Source of the DNA: Acidobacterium sp.
GTDB taxonomy: Bacteria; Acidobacteriota; Terriglobia; Terriglobales; Acidobacteriaceae
Assembly (NCBI GenBank): GCA_003152595.1
Contig: PMAM01000070.1
Location: forward strand, 9,152 to 15,406
Direction: 5' to 3'
DNA: 6,255 nucleotides
The notes beneath the pieces were generated by a model. The model saw only the letters and a program-made list of their open reading frames with translations, ran no database searches and had not been told where the DNA came from. The position numbers and the translations under genes were made by a program. Below are positions 1 to 5,609 of the stretch, piece after piece (the first letter of the stretch is position 1; every line of letters begins with the position of its first letter).

Positions 1-1401
1 TTTCTCGGTCGTTTGCTGCAGGGCATGAGCGGCGGGGTCATCGCGGTCGTGGTGCCCCTCTATCTCGCGGAGTGTCTCAGCGCCAATGAGCGTGGCCGCG
101 GCACGGCGATCTTCCAGTTCATGCTGACCCTGGGCATTGTTATCGCCGCGCTCATCGGGTGGCTCTATACCCGGCATGCGGAGACGGCCATCGCGCAGGC
201 CGCCGGCAACGCCCTGCTGGTGAGCGCCGCAGAAAACCACGCTTGGCGCGGCATGTTCCTCACCGTCATCTACCCCGGGATTCTGTTTTTTATTTCCTGC
301 TGGTTCCTGAGTGAAACGCCGCGCTGGCTGTTCCGCAAAGGCCGCATCCCGCAGGCGCGCGCCGCGCTGCTGCGCGCACTCCCGGAGCGGGAAGCGGACA
401 TTGTGTGGCGGGAAATGGAAGATGTGGCGCGCGAGCAAGATAAAGCCGCCGCGACCGGCGCGCACGATTCGTTGTGGCGACGCAAATATGTCGTTCCGTT
501 CGTGCTGGCCTGCATCGTTCTGGCCTGTACGCAGACCACCGGCATCAACTCCATCCTTAGCTTTCTGGTGATCATCCTGCGCCAGGCGGGCATGAGCGCG
601 CGCCACGCCACGCAGGGCGATGTTGTGGTGAAATTGATGAACTGCGGCATGACGCTGGTGGCGGTGGCGCTCGTCGACCGCCGCGGACGCCGCTTCCTGC
701 TGCGCATCGGTACCGGTGGCGTGGTGATCGCGTTGTTCGCCGCGGGTTTGATCTTCCACACCATCGAGACGCGAACCAGCGACGTGCGCGCCACGATGCA
801 GTCCGCAGTCGCCGGTGATCGGCTGACTCTGCCGCTCAACAGCAGTACTTTGCCCGCGGAGACGCCGGGCCGCCCAACCTCGCTCACGGTCGTCTATTCC
901 TACGGCGATGGCGATCACATGGATACGGTGCTGAGCGACGGCAGCGATCCTGTGGTGCGGATTGCGCCCGATGCCAAAGAGGCTGGCGCTGCGCTGGTCA
1001 TCCGCCGCGCGCGTTATGGGCTGGTGCCCGGGCCGAGCACGGGATGGGCCGTCGCCGCCTGTCTGGGGTTGTTCATTCTGGCCTACGCCGTGGGCCCGGG
1101 CGTGGTCGTGTGGCTCATGCTGTCGGAACTGATGCCGACGCGGATTCGTTCCACGGGGATGGGCATCGCTCTGCTGATCAACCAGGGAATCTCGACGCTG
1201 ATCGCGGCACTTTTCCTGCCTGTGGTCGGCATCTTCGGGTACTACGCGATGTTCTTCTTCTGGGCCGGATGCACGGCGATCTACCTTCTGACCGCGACGT
1301 TCTTTCTGCCCGAGACCAGGGGCCGGACCCTCGAGGAGATCGAGAAGTATTTCGAGCGGCAGGGGGAATCCGCAGTCGCGAGTATCGGGACCGATTCCTG
1401 A
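1..1401 (+). CDS. Sugar-porter family MFS transporter, 5'-truncated by the window edge
   Basis: This is an inner-membrane secondary transporter of the sugar-porter branch of the major facilitator superfamily, which usually moves monosaccharides by proton symport or uniport. The frame is open from base 1, giving 466 visible codons. It begins inside the fourth-helix signature (GRLLQG, residues 3-8), so about three N-terminal helices lie upstream. The TTG at 13 is not the start. Family motifs appear in order: PLYLAE (19-24) followed by an RGR (32-34), SETPRWL (104-110), QTTGIN (178-183, matching the QQxxG(I/V)N sugar-site motif), DRRGRR (226-231) and PETRGRTLEEIE (437-448). An unusual hydrophilic stretch of about 94 residues (about 254-347) separates two late helices and probably faces the periplasm. 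The gene converges on the minus-strand gene ending at 1431, with 29 bp between them and no convincing terminator. The family call is firm; the substrate is unknown. Confidence 0.93.
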   Translation, partial: FLGRLLQGMSGGVIAVVVPLYLAECLSANERGRGTAIFQFMLTLGIVIAALIGWLYTRHAETAIAQAAGNALLVSAAENHAWRGMFLTVIYPGILFFISCWFLSETPRWLFRKGRIPQARAALLRALPEREADIVWREMEDVAREQDKAAATGAHDSLWRRKYVVPFVLACIVLACTQTTGINSILSFLVIILRQAGMSARHATQGDVVVKLMNCGMTLVAVALVDRRGRRFLLRIGTGGVVIALFAAGLIFHTIETRTSDVRATMQSAVAGDRLTLPLNSSTLPAETPGRPTSLTVVYSYGDGDHMDTVLSDGSDPVVRIAPDAKEAGAALVIRRARYGLVPGPSTGWAVAACLGLFILAYAVGPGVVVWLMLSELMPTRIRSTGMGIALLINQGISTLIAALFLPVVGIFGYYAMFFFWAGCTAIYLLTATFFLPETRGRTLEEIEKYFERQGESAVASIGTDS

Positions 1402-1430
1402 TTGCGGAGACCAATTTTTCGAATCATACT

Positions 1431-1787
1431 TCAACCGATTTTGGCTATTTCGCACGCGTGCGCCGTAACCCTGGCGATGCGAAAGCCGGGATAGTTGGAG
1501 ACCTGGACCTGGTCCACCTCGGCGACATTGAACTTGTCGGCGATGCGGCGTAAGGCGCGAGCGGTCGCGTGGGAGATGGCCGATATCTCGGTTTTGCCGC
1601 AGCCCAGCCGGGAACAGCTGAAGAAGAACGACCGGAAGTGCCATCCCGACCGGCGGAGCGTCGCATCCAGGCCCGTGGCAGAGATATCACCCGCCAGCAT
1701 CCAGCCTTTGTTGAATCGCTCCTGCTTCAGCCTGAAACCACCGGGCAGGAGGCAACCGCTGCGGAGAAACATCGACCGGTTACTCAT
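1431..1787 (-). CDS. Conserved-looking hypothetical protein, 118 aa
   Basis: No function is recognised. The ATG at 1787 overlaps the TGA of the upstream 73-codon gene (ATGA), so the two are probably co-transcribed and translationally coupled. A purine-rich GAGGG lies just before the ATG, closer than ideal, which fits coupling. The first 45 residues are basic and mixed. The second half looks like a folded core: a Phe-rich strand with two cysteines (SCSRLGC, 57-63), a helix rich in Ala and Arg (about 67-85), then alternating hydrophobic strands around DQVQVSNYPGFRIARV. This resembles small uncharacterised proteins I associate with Acidobacteriota, but that is from memory. There is no signal peptide or membrane segment. 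Overlapping open frames on the plus strand are low-complexity and Arg/Pro-rich and are taken as shadows. Confidence 0.72.
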   Translation of the reverse strand: MSNRSMFLRSGCLLPGGFRLKQERFNKGWMLAGDISATGLDATLRRSGWHFRSFFFSCSRLGCGKTEISAISHATARALRRIADKFNVAEVDQVQVSNYPGFRIARVTAHACEIAKIG

Positions 1788-2005
1788 GCCCTCGGCTTCT
1801 GCGCGTCCGCCGCGGGCGCCGCAGATTCACCCGTGCCGGAGACGCCTGCTCCAGACGCGGAAGCCGCATCCACCGGCGCGTCTCTGCTGCCATCTTCGGA
1901 GTAGCCAGTCGGATCGGAATGGATCGCAGGGCGGACCGGAAGCGCACGGGCGCCCGTTCGGGTCGAAAGATAGTTCTTCACATCGGATTTTTTGATGAGG
2001 CTCAT
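1784..2005 (-). CDS. Hypothetical protein, 73 aa, first gene of a two-gene unit
   Basis: This is a small protein of unknown function. The ATG at 2005 is preceded by GGAG with a 6-base spacer, a good ribosome-binding site. Its TGA overlaps the ATG of the 118-codon gene by the ATGA arrangement, the best local evidence that both frames are real. The N-terminus (MSLIKKSDVKNYLSTR) is basic and probably helical. From about residue 35 the chain is rich in Ala, Ser, Gly, Asp and Pro and looks disordered. This architecture, a conserved basic head with a variable acidic or Ala-rich tail, suggests a small adaptor or nucleoid- or ribosome-associated protein, but that is only a guess. There is no membrane segment and no cysteine. 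Confidence 0.66.
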   Translation of the reverse strand: MSLIKKSDVKNYLSTRTGARALPVRPAIHSDPTGYSEDGSRDAPVDAASASGAGVSGTGESAAPAADAQKPRA

Positions 2006-2234
2006 CCGCCGCTCCAGTGGTCCCGTTGACTGCCTGAACGTTGCTCGTCTGGAGCGGAATTCCGGTGGGCTAAAGGCGAGAAAGGATAGTTCGAGTTACT
2101 AATGCCAAGAATACGCCGAAAAGGACATCCGTGCTCACGGCCTGGGGGAATTCGCCCGACCTGGACAACCGCTGTCGATTCAACATGAGCTAACTCGAAT
2201 GTTCAATTCCATGCCGGTCGGGACACAGCGAGAC
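2006..2234. other. Intergenic region upstream of the 73/118-codon unit
   Basis: The promoter of the minus-strand two-gene unit should lie here, but no standard-spaced -35/-10 pair is convincing. The region holds a perfect 9-bp inverted repeat, TTCGAGTTA (2090-2098) and TAACTCGAA (2191-2199), 92 bases apart, and a 10-bp palindrome CGGAATTCCG (2055-2064). No protein-like frame was found on either strand. Confidence 0.45.
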
Positions 2235-2573
2235 TTAGCGCGATGCTGGAGAGTGAACAGTTTCGATGTAGTCACACTCCATCACTGCACATTCCCACGT
2301 CTCAACCTTCAGCGCATGATCTACTTCAGCGAGATAGAGGGTCCCTGCACAGGCAGGACACTGGCGATAAGACAAGCGCGAAACATCAAACCGGTCGTCC
2401 GCAAAATCCGAATATCCGTGGCCATCGCGGAAAACGCGACTACAGTCGCGCCGCTCGCACTGGTGGAACGACGGGATTTCTTGCGACGCCGGTTGCTCGA
2501 GCATGACCCGCCGCATCGGACAATGGTGAAGATCGCACAGAGGAAAACCCTGCGTTTTGGGATCAGGCTTCAT
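2235..2573 (-). CDS. Small cysteine-rich, probably zinc-binding protein, 112 aa
   Basis: Function is not recognised. The protein carries four cysteine pairs: C13/C18, C39/C44, C72/C75 (CPAC) and C95/C100. Three have a CX4C spacing and one CX2C, enough for two structural zinc sites. Between the second and third pairs lies a Gly/Asp/aromatic-rich segment (RVFRDGHGYSDFADDRF, 46-62), and before the last pair a strand-like region (LYLAEVDHALKVETWEC). The ATG at 2573 has GGGAG with a 6-base spacer, and the stop is TAA. It lies 81 bp downstream of the 88-codon gene on the same strand and could share its transcript. A small cytoplasmic zinc protein is the safest description; a redox role or nucleic-acid binding is equally unproven. 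Confidence 0.75.
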   Translation of the reverse strand: MKPDPKTQGFPLCDLHHCPMRRVMLEQPASQEIPSFHQCERRDCSRVFRDGHGYSDFADDRFDVSRLSYRQCPACAGTLYLAEVDHALKVETWECAVMECDYIETVHSPASR

Positions 2574-2654
2574 GGTTGCTCCCAGGAAGGAATCCCGCCT
2601 GGCTAAGCGAAGCCGAGCGAAAAGGCAGGCCTCTCCCCGGCACCCGAGCCGAGA

Positions 2655-2921
2655 TTAAAGATCCGCGGTGGCCCCTGCCGCAACACGGAAGGACCGTGGG
2701 AGATCTGTGGGCTTGAACTCCACTCCGTCGGCAACCAGTTGCCTGGCTGTTACTTCAAGAAGTGCCCGTTTCGCGAGTAACTTCTTCTCGGCTTCCTTGC
2801 GATCGGCCATCGACGTGAACTGGACAAACTTCTCGAGATAGAGAAGTTTACGATCATAAAGATCGATTTCCTGATGGAGCGATCTAAGAAAGTATTTGTC
2901 GTGCGGCACGGGCTTTTTCAT
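2655..2921 (-). CDS. Small helical hypothetical protein, 88 aa
   Basis: No family is recognised. The ATG at 2921 follows GAGG with a 7-base spacer. The sequence is charged and predicted to be mostly helical: a first helix around residues 9-40 (Leu, Tyr and charged residues with heptad-like spacing), a short break, then a Lys/Glu/Ala/Leu-rich helix (about 41-66), followed by a Pro-containing tail. This suggests a helical hairpin or short coiled coil. There are no cysteines, signal peptide or membrane segment. It lies 93 bp downstream of the zinc-ribbon gene and 81 bp upstream of the cysteine-rich gene, all on the same strand, so one transcript is possible. Codon choice and composition look like ordinary coding sequence. 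Confidence 0.72.
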   Translation of the reverse strand: MKKPVPHDKYFLRSLHQEIDLYDRKLLYLEKFVQFTSMADRKEAEKKLLAKRALLEVTARQLVADGVEFKPTDLPRSFRVAAGATADL

Positions 2922-3014
2922 GGGAGATCCTCGGAGACCGATGAAGGGTTGAAGGTTCTGCTACCTTTCCGACAGCGCAGGTGAACGCTTGACCCACGCT
3001 GGAAACACCATGTC

Positions 3015-3365
3015 CTAACGGTCTCTGCCATAGCCTCGCCGGTTGCCACCACCACCACCACCACCGCTGCCCTTGCGGGCCTGATAGCAGTTCTGGCAGT
3101 AGACGGGACGATCGCCGCGGGGCTCGAAGGGAACTGTGGTTTGCTGTCCGCATCCGGAGCAGGTCACAGCTGTACTCGCTGAGGAACTGCGCTGGTACCC
3201 TCCGCCGCCACCGCCACCCGGCTGTTCGGATTTCCTGGCCTGACGGCATGTTTTACAGCGCTTCGGCGTCGAATAACCACGTTCGCGGAAGAAATCCTGA
3301 TCCTCGGCAGAAAACGTGAATACTTGCCCGCAATCGCTACAGGTGAGTTGCTGATCTCCGGCCAT
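3015..3365 (-). CDS. Double zinc-ribbon, glycine-rich protein, 116 aa
   Basis: This is a small cytoplasmic protein with two different zinc ribbons. The first (residues 9-40, CSDC-x24-CKTC, with an FxxxDQDFFxERGY core and a CRQARK ending) matches the pattern of the 'probable zinc-ribbon' family (zf-trcl type). The second (69-93, CSGC-x17-CQNC) has exactly the spacing of the CxxC-x17-CxxC family. Each ribbon is followed by QARK and a seven-glycine tract (50-56 and 101-107), and the C-terminus is Arg/Gly-rich (NRRGYGRDR). Such tails are common in RNA-binding proteins, so nucleic-acid binding is inferred. I chose the ATG at 3365 because AGAGGG lies about 4-5 bases upstream and the ribbon starts straight after it; the frame stays open to a start at 3446 but that extension looks non-conserved. 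The cold-shock gene is upstream on the same strand. Confidence 0.88.
   Translation of the reverse strand: MAGDQQLTCSDCGQVFTFSAEDQDFFRERGYSTPKRCKTCRQARKSEQPGGGGGGGYQRSSSASTAVTCSGCGQQTTVPFEPRGDRPVYCQNCYQARKGSGGGGGGGNRRGYGRDR
3046..3065. repeat. CCA trinucleotide repeat coding for polyglycine
   Basis: About 6.7 perfect copies of CCA (GGT codons on the minus strand) encode the second seven-glycine tract of the zinc-ribbon protein. The first glycine tract, near 3202-3221, uses mixed Gly codons and is not a perfect repeat. A perfect trinucleotide run can change length by replication slippage without shifting the frame. Confidence 0.7.
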
Positions 3366-3599
3366 AGGTCCCTCTCGTCCATGCTTCAGGTGTGTGCTGC
3401 GTTCGAAATACCATCGAACCTTGCTGTCTGGCCAGGCCGCTCGCAAATCGCGGTCGACTCATCCGCAGCAAAGTCCGTTGAACTTAAAACTCTGTTTCGT
3501 AGGGCAGGCCGCGGATACAGCGACTGTGCGAGTCATCGAAGTTGTCCGGGCAGCGGTAGCCATCGGTGGTGCTGGATTGCTCATCTACACCGGCGAGAA

Positions 3600-3632
3600 C
3601 CGGGGGAGCGATCGCAGGCGACCACTCCCCGG
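3600..3632 (-). terminator. Terminator-like hairpin after the cold-shock gene
   Basis: Reading the minus strand, CCGGGGAG (3632-3625) pairs with CTCCCCCGG (3608-3600, one bulged C), and inside it GGTCGC pairs with GCGATC around a tight loop. The hairpin starts 12 bases after the cold-shock stop codon. The following bases (TTCTCGCC) are only weakly T-rich, so it may act as an imperfect intrinsic terminator or a 3'-end stabiliser. Confidence 0.42.
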
Positions 3633-3644
3633 CGATTCATTGAA

Positions 3645-3845
3645 TCAGGCAATCTGAACGTTCTCGGCCTGCCAGCCTTTCGGCCCCTTCACGACATCGA
3701 ACTGGACCGCCTGGCCTTCCTGAAGCGAACGATATCCTTCGGTCTTAATCGCCGAATAATGCACGAAGACGTCTTCGCCATTGGCGCGGCTCAGAAAGCC
3801 GAAGCCCTTCGCATCGTTAAACCATTTCACTGTTCCCTGTTCCAT
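3645..3845 (-). CDS. CspA-family cold-shock protein, 66 aa
   Basis: This is a single cold-shock domain, a five-stranded OB-fold that binds single-stranded RNA and DNA and acts as an RNA chaperone in the cytoplasm. The length of 66 residues is typical. Visible hallmarks are the start (MEQGTVKWFND, with the W8 and F9 stacking residues), RNP1 (KGFGFL, 13-18), RNP2 (VFVHY, 26-30) and the ending (GPKGWQAENVQ). The ATG at 3845 has AAAGGA with about a 6-base spacer. The gene stands alone: a 188-bp gap separates it from the upstream radical SAM gene, and a strong hairpin follows its stop. Whether it is cold-induced or constitutive cannot be told from sequence, since many genomes hold several paralogues. 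Confidence 0.97.
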   Translation of the reverse strand: MEQGTVKWFNDAKGFGFLSRANGEDVFVHYSAIKTEGYRSLQEGQAVQFDVVKGPKGWQAENVQIA

Positions 3846-3962
3846 AGCTATTCCTTTGTTGCTTGATGTATCGCTGAACTCAAGTGGAATTGATTGCGAG
3901 TCAAGCGGATAGCAGAACAGGCAAGAAGACCAAGTCAGATTCGACGATCAGCTTCCAGTGTA
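3846..3962 (-). promoter_or_regulatory. Leader and candidate promoter of the cold-shock gene
   Basis: On the minus strand, TGGTACACT (3965-3957) fits an extended -10 element (TGnTAcacT). No good -35 element sits at standard spacing, which is tolerated by extended -10 promoters. Transcription from here would give a leader of roughly 100 bases before the ATG at 3845. Long leaders are usual for cold-shock genes, where they act as thermosensing structures; that role here is inferred only. A second weak candidate (TTGGTC, 16 bases, TATCCG) lies nearer the gene. Confidence 0.3.
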
Positions 3963-3974
3963 CCACCGCTGGAG

Positions 3975-4022
3975 GCGAATCCAGTAAAAGCTGTGCGCGG
4001 GCCATCTCGCCAGTGGATTCGC
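3975..4022. repeat. Inverted repeat between the radical SAM and cold-shock genes
   Basis: GCGAATCCA (3975-3983) and TGGATTCGC (4014-4022) form a perfect 9-bp inverted repeat with a 30-base spacer. It begins 12 bases after the radical SAM stop codon and ends just upstream of the candidate cold-shock promoter. It could be a transcript 3'-end hairpin or a protein-binding site. No T-run follows it, so an intrinsic terminator is not supported. Confidence 0.4.
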
Positions 4023-4033
4023 AGGAAGCCCCA

Positions 4034-5107
4034 TCATTGCTCGCCAAGCCAGGGGGATCTCTCTGTTTTGGGAACTTCCGGCGTGAGGATGTTGAAAGGA
4101 GAAGACTCCGAACGAATGGGCGGCTTGCGCGAGAGCCTCTGCTGGAGATTCTTCCAGCGTTTGCCGAAGCGATCGGAGGCCATGAAGATTTGCCCGGCGG
4201 TCAGGGGACCGGCAACCCGGTAATGGCCGACGGCGGCCAGGCCCATGGATGCGATGCAGCCACATTGCGTGCAGTCGGGGTCTCCTCCAAACTGGCAGGG
4301 AGTGACCCGGGTGCGCAGGTCGGCGGAGACGATGGCGGTGGTTCTGGCAAAGATGCAACTTTCAGGATTGCGCGGTGGGGACGCAATCTCCTCAATGACA
4401 GCCTCGTGCATATCCAGTTTCGGATATTTCAGCCGCAACCGCCGCAGATCGGTGATGGCAGTTGCTCGCTGCGCAGGAGTCAGTATCTCCACGTCGGTGG
4501 CCCCGCGCTGCGGAGTAAAGAGACTGAACCACACCTTGGCCACCTCTGGCTGGCTCGACCAGAAAGCGAGAAATTCTTCGAGGTAGCCGGGACGCCCTGC
4601 GATCTGCGACGTGATGGTGCAGTGGACCGTGATTCTCGTACCTTTGATGTTTTTGAGAATGCGCTCATAGGTGGCGGGTTTGCGCCGTGCATCGTGCTCC
4701 GGCTGCAGTCCATCGATCGATACCACGATATTCAGCTTGCTGTACTTCATCCATTCAACCGGGATCACTCTAAATGCGCTGGTAACGACCTGGGTATGCA
4801 CACCACGGCTCTCGATCTGCGGGAGCAGAGCATCAAGTTCGCGGTACCGAACCATGGGATCGCCGCCAACCAGGGAGACATGGAGAGGCCGGTTCTCATC
4901 GATCAGCGCGAGAACGCGCGCGACCAGCTCGTCGCCCCGGTAGTCGGCGAGTTCCCGGAGCTCGGTTTCGCCTCCAAGATGGGCAGCGTCGAAGGCATAG
5001 CACCCGGGACAGCGCAGGGGGCACTCTTTGGTGATCTCGATGGAAAGGGAGGGGGCGTGGCCGGCCAGGATGCGAGCCCATGCACGAACAACTTCGGATT
5101 TCTTCAT
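4034..5107 (-). CDS. Radical SAM protein with C-terminal cysteine cluster, 357 aa
   Basis: Radical SAM enzymes use a [4Fe-4S] cluster to cleave S-adenosylmethionine and start radical chemistry. The cluster motif is CPLRCPGCY (C29, C33, C36). Other core elements are a GGDP at 81-84 (the GGEP position that contacts the SAM amino group) and VVSIDGLQPEHD (128-139), both usual for the fold. The C-terminal part has C251, C271, C279, C282 and C284 (PCQFGGDPDCTQCGC), which looks like a SPASM- or twitch-type auxiliary Fe-S site. I chose the ATG at 5107 because GGAG sits 5 bases upstream and the MKKSEVVRAWARILAG start resembles related proteins; an upstream extension to 5146 lacks an ATG. Only 20 residues precede the SAM fold, so there is no peptide-recognition domain. 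Relatives modify peptides, cofactors or lipids; the substrate here is unknown. Confidence 0.93.
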   Translation of the reverse strand: MKKSEVVRAWARILAGHAPSLSIEITKECPLRCPGCYAFDAAHLGGETELRELADYRGDELVARVLALIDENRPLHVSLVGGDPMVRYRELDALLPQIESRGVHTQVVTSAFRVIPVEWMKYSKLNIVVSIDGLQPEHDARRKPATYERILKNIKGTRITVHCTITSQIAGRPGYLEEFLAFWSSQPEVAKVWFSLFTPQRGATDVEILTPAQRATAITDLRRLRLKYPKLDMHEAVIEEIASPPRNPESCIFARTTAIVSADLRTRVTPCQFGGDPDCTQCGCIASMGLAAVGHYRVAGPLTAGQIFMASDRFGKRWKNLQQRLSRKPPIRSESSPFNILTPEVPKTERSPWLGEQ

Positions 5108-5158
5108 GATCTCTCCACTTCCGGGATGCAGTTGGAGGGATAGCAACGACGGGCGAAG

Positions 5159-5173
5159 GGCTCAGCAGGAGCC
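5159..5173. repeat. Short hairpin upstream of the radical SAM gene
   Basis: GGCTC and GAGCC form a perfect 5-bp stem around AGCAG, in the 97-bp gap between the small membrane gene stop (5205) and the radical SAM start (5107). No T-run follows on either strand, so it is not called a terminator. It may be chance. Confidence 0.25.
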
Positions 5174-5204
5174 ATCCATGACATGTTTGATGAGGCGCGA
5201 TGCC

Positions 5205-5609
5205 TCAGATCTGAAGGGGAAAGTCGCGCCTGCCTGATTCGGGATCGGTCCCGGGATCAGGATAGAGGCCCGAAACCTGACCCGTCGGGCAAATCCCTGG
5301 GGCAACGCAGTTTATGGACTGGAGCGCGGCAACACACCAGGTCGACAATGAAGATTCGACCCGCTTTTGGCATTGCCTGGAGAGGACCAGCACCAGGCAG
5401 AGAAATGACAGCACCAGAAGGGCGCCCAACTCAAAGTCCTGGCCGCCGTGAAGAAAACGATCCCAGGCCCAGAGGTGCTCTGTGATCGGCATGGTGACAA
5501 GTGACAGCGCGATCAGGATCAAGAGATATCGGCTGATCCACGCAAAGCCTTCTGCTGTGCATGCGTATGCATGCAGGCCCGTCTGGCTCGCGTTGGATTT
5601 GTGAGTCAA
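5205..5609 (-). CDS. Small two-helix membrane protein, 134 aa, start uncertain
   Basis: No function is recognised. There are two hydrophobic segments: YLLILIALSLVTMPITEHLW and, after a polar WDRFLHGGQDFELG linker, ALLVLSFLCLVLVLS. This predicts an integral inner-membrane protein with a short loop between helices and a cysteine-containing, Pro/Gly-rich C-terminal tail. The HGGQDFELG linker is the most motif-like part. No in-frame ATG precedes the first helix. I picked TTG at 5609 because AGGA lies 3 bases upstream. Alternatives are GTG at 5684 (25 codons longer, weak ribosome-binding site) and CTG at 5576, where the conserved-looking sequence (HAYACTAEGF) begins. It lies upstream of the radical SAM gene on the same strand, 97 bp away, and could supply a membrane partner; that is inference only. 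Confidence 0.68.
   Translation of the reverse strand: MTHKSNASQTGLHAYACTAEGFAWISRYLLILIALSLVTMPITEHLWAWDRFLHGGQDFELGALLVLSFLCLVLVLSRQCQKRVESSLSTWCVAALQSINCVAPGICPTGQVSGLYPDPGTDPESGRRDFPLQI
5558..5575. repeat. Perfect 18-base hairpin at the membrane-gene start region
   Basis: TGCATGC, the loop GTAT and GCATGCA form a perfect 7-bp inverted repeat. On the minus strand it coincides with the possible CTG start at 5576-5574 and the codons for HAYACT. It could hinder ribosome access or simply reflect codon composition. Confidence 0.4.

Noticed and set aside
270..887. Minus-strand open frame of 205 codons inside the transporter
   Set aside because: Antisense to clear sugar-porter motifs; Arg/Ser/Ala-rich with no family signature.
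1044..1553. Plus-strand frame overlapping the transporter C-terminus
   Set aside because: It is a shifted frame over conserved transporter helices, and its translation is His/Arg/Asp-rich and not protein-like.
1495..1995. Plus-strand 166-codon frame opposite the 73/118-codon unit
   Set aside because: Pro/Arg/Ser-rich, no motif; the minus-strand pair has ribosome-binding sites and an ATGA overlap that support it instead.
2055..2064. 10-bp palindrome CGGAATTCCG
   Set aside because: Palindromes of this length are expected several times by chance in 6 kb.
2199..2606. Plus-strand frame opposite the cysteine-rich gene
   Set aside because: The minus-strand frame has four ordered cysteine pairs and a good ribosome-binding site; the plus frame shows none of this.
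2884..3249. Minus-strand frame with a poly-Trp run overlapping the zinc-ribbon gene
   Set aside because: The Trp run is the GGT repeat read in the wrong frame; the ribbon motifs are in the other frame.
3324..3866. Plus-strand 180-codon frame across the cold-shock gene
   Set aside because: Antisense to a certain CspA-family gene.
3884..5143. Plus-strand open frame of 419 codons across the radical SAM gene
   Set aside because: It is antisense to a gene with unmistakable radical SAM motifs; its translation is Gly/Arg-rich with no domain, as expected from an antisense frame in GC-rich DNA.
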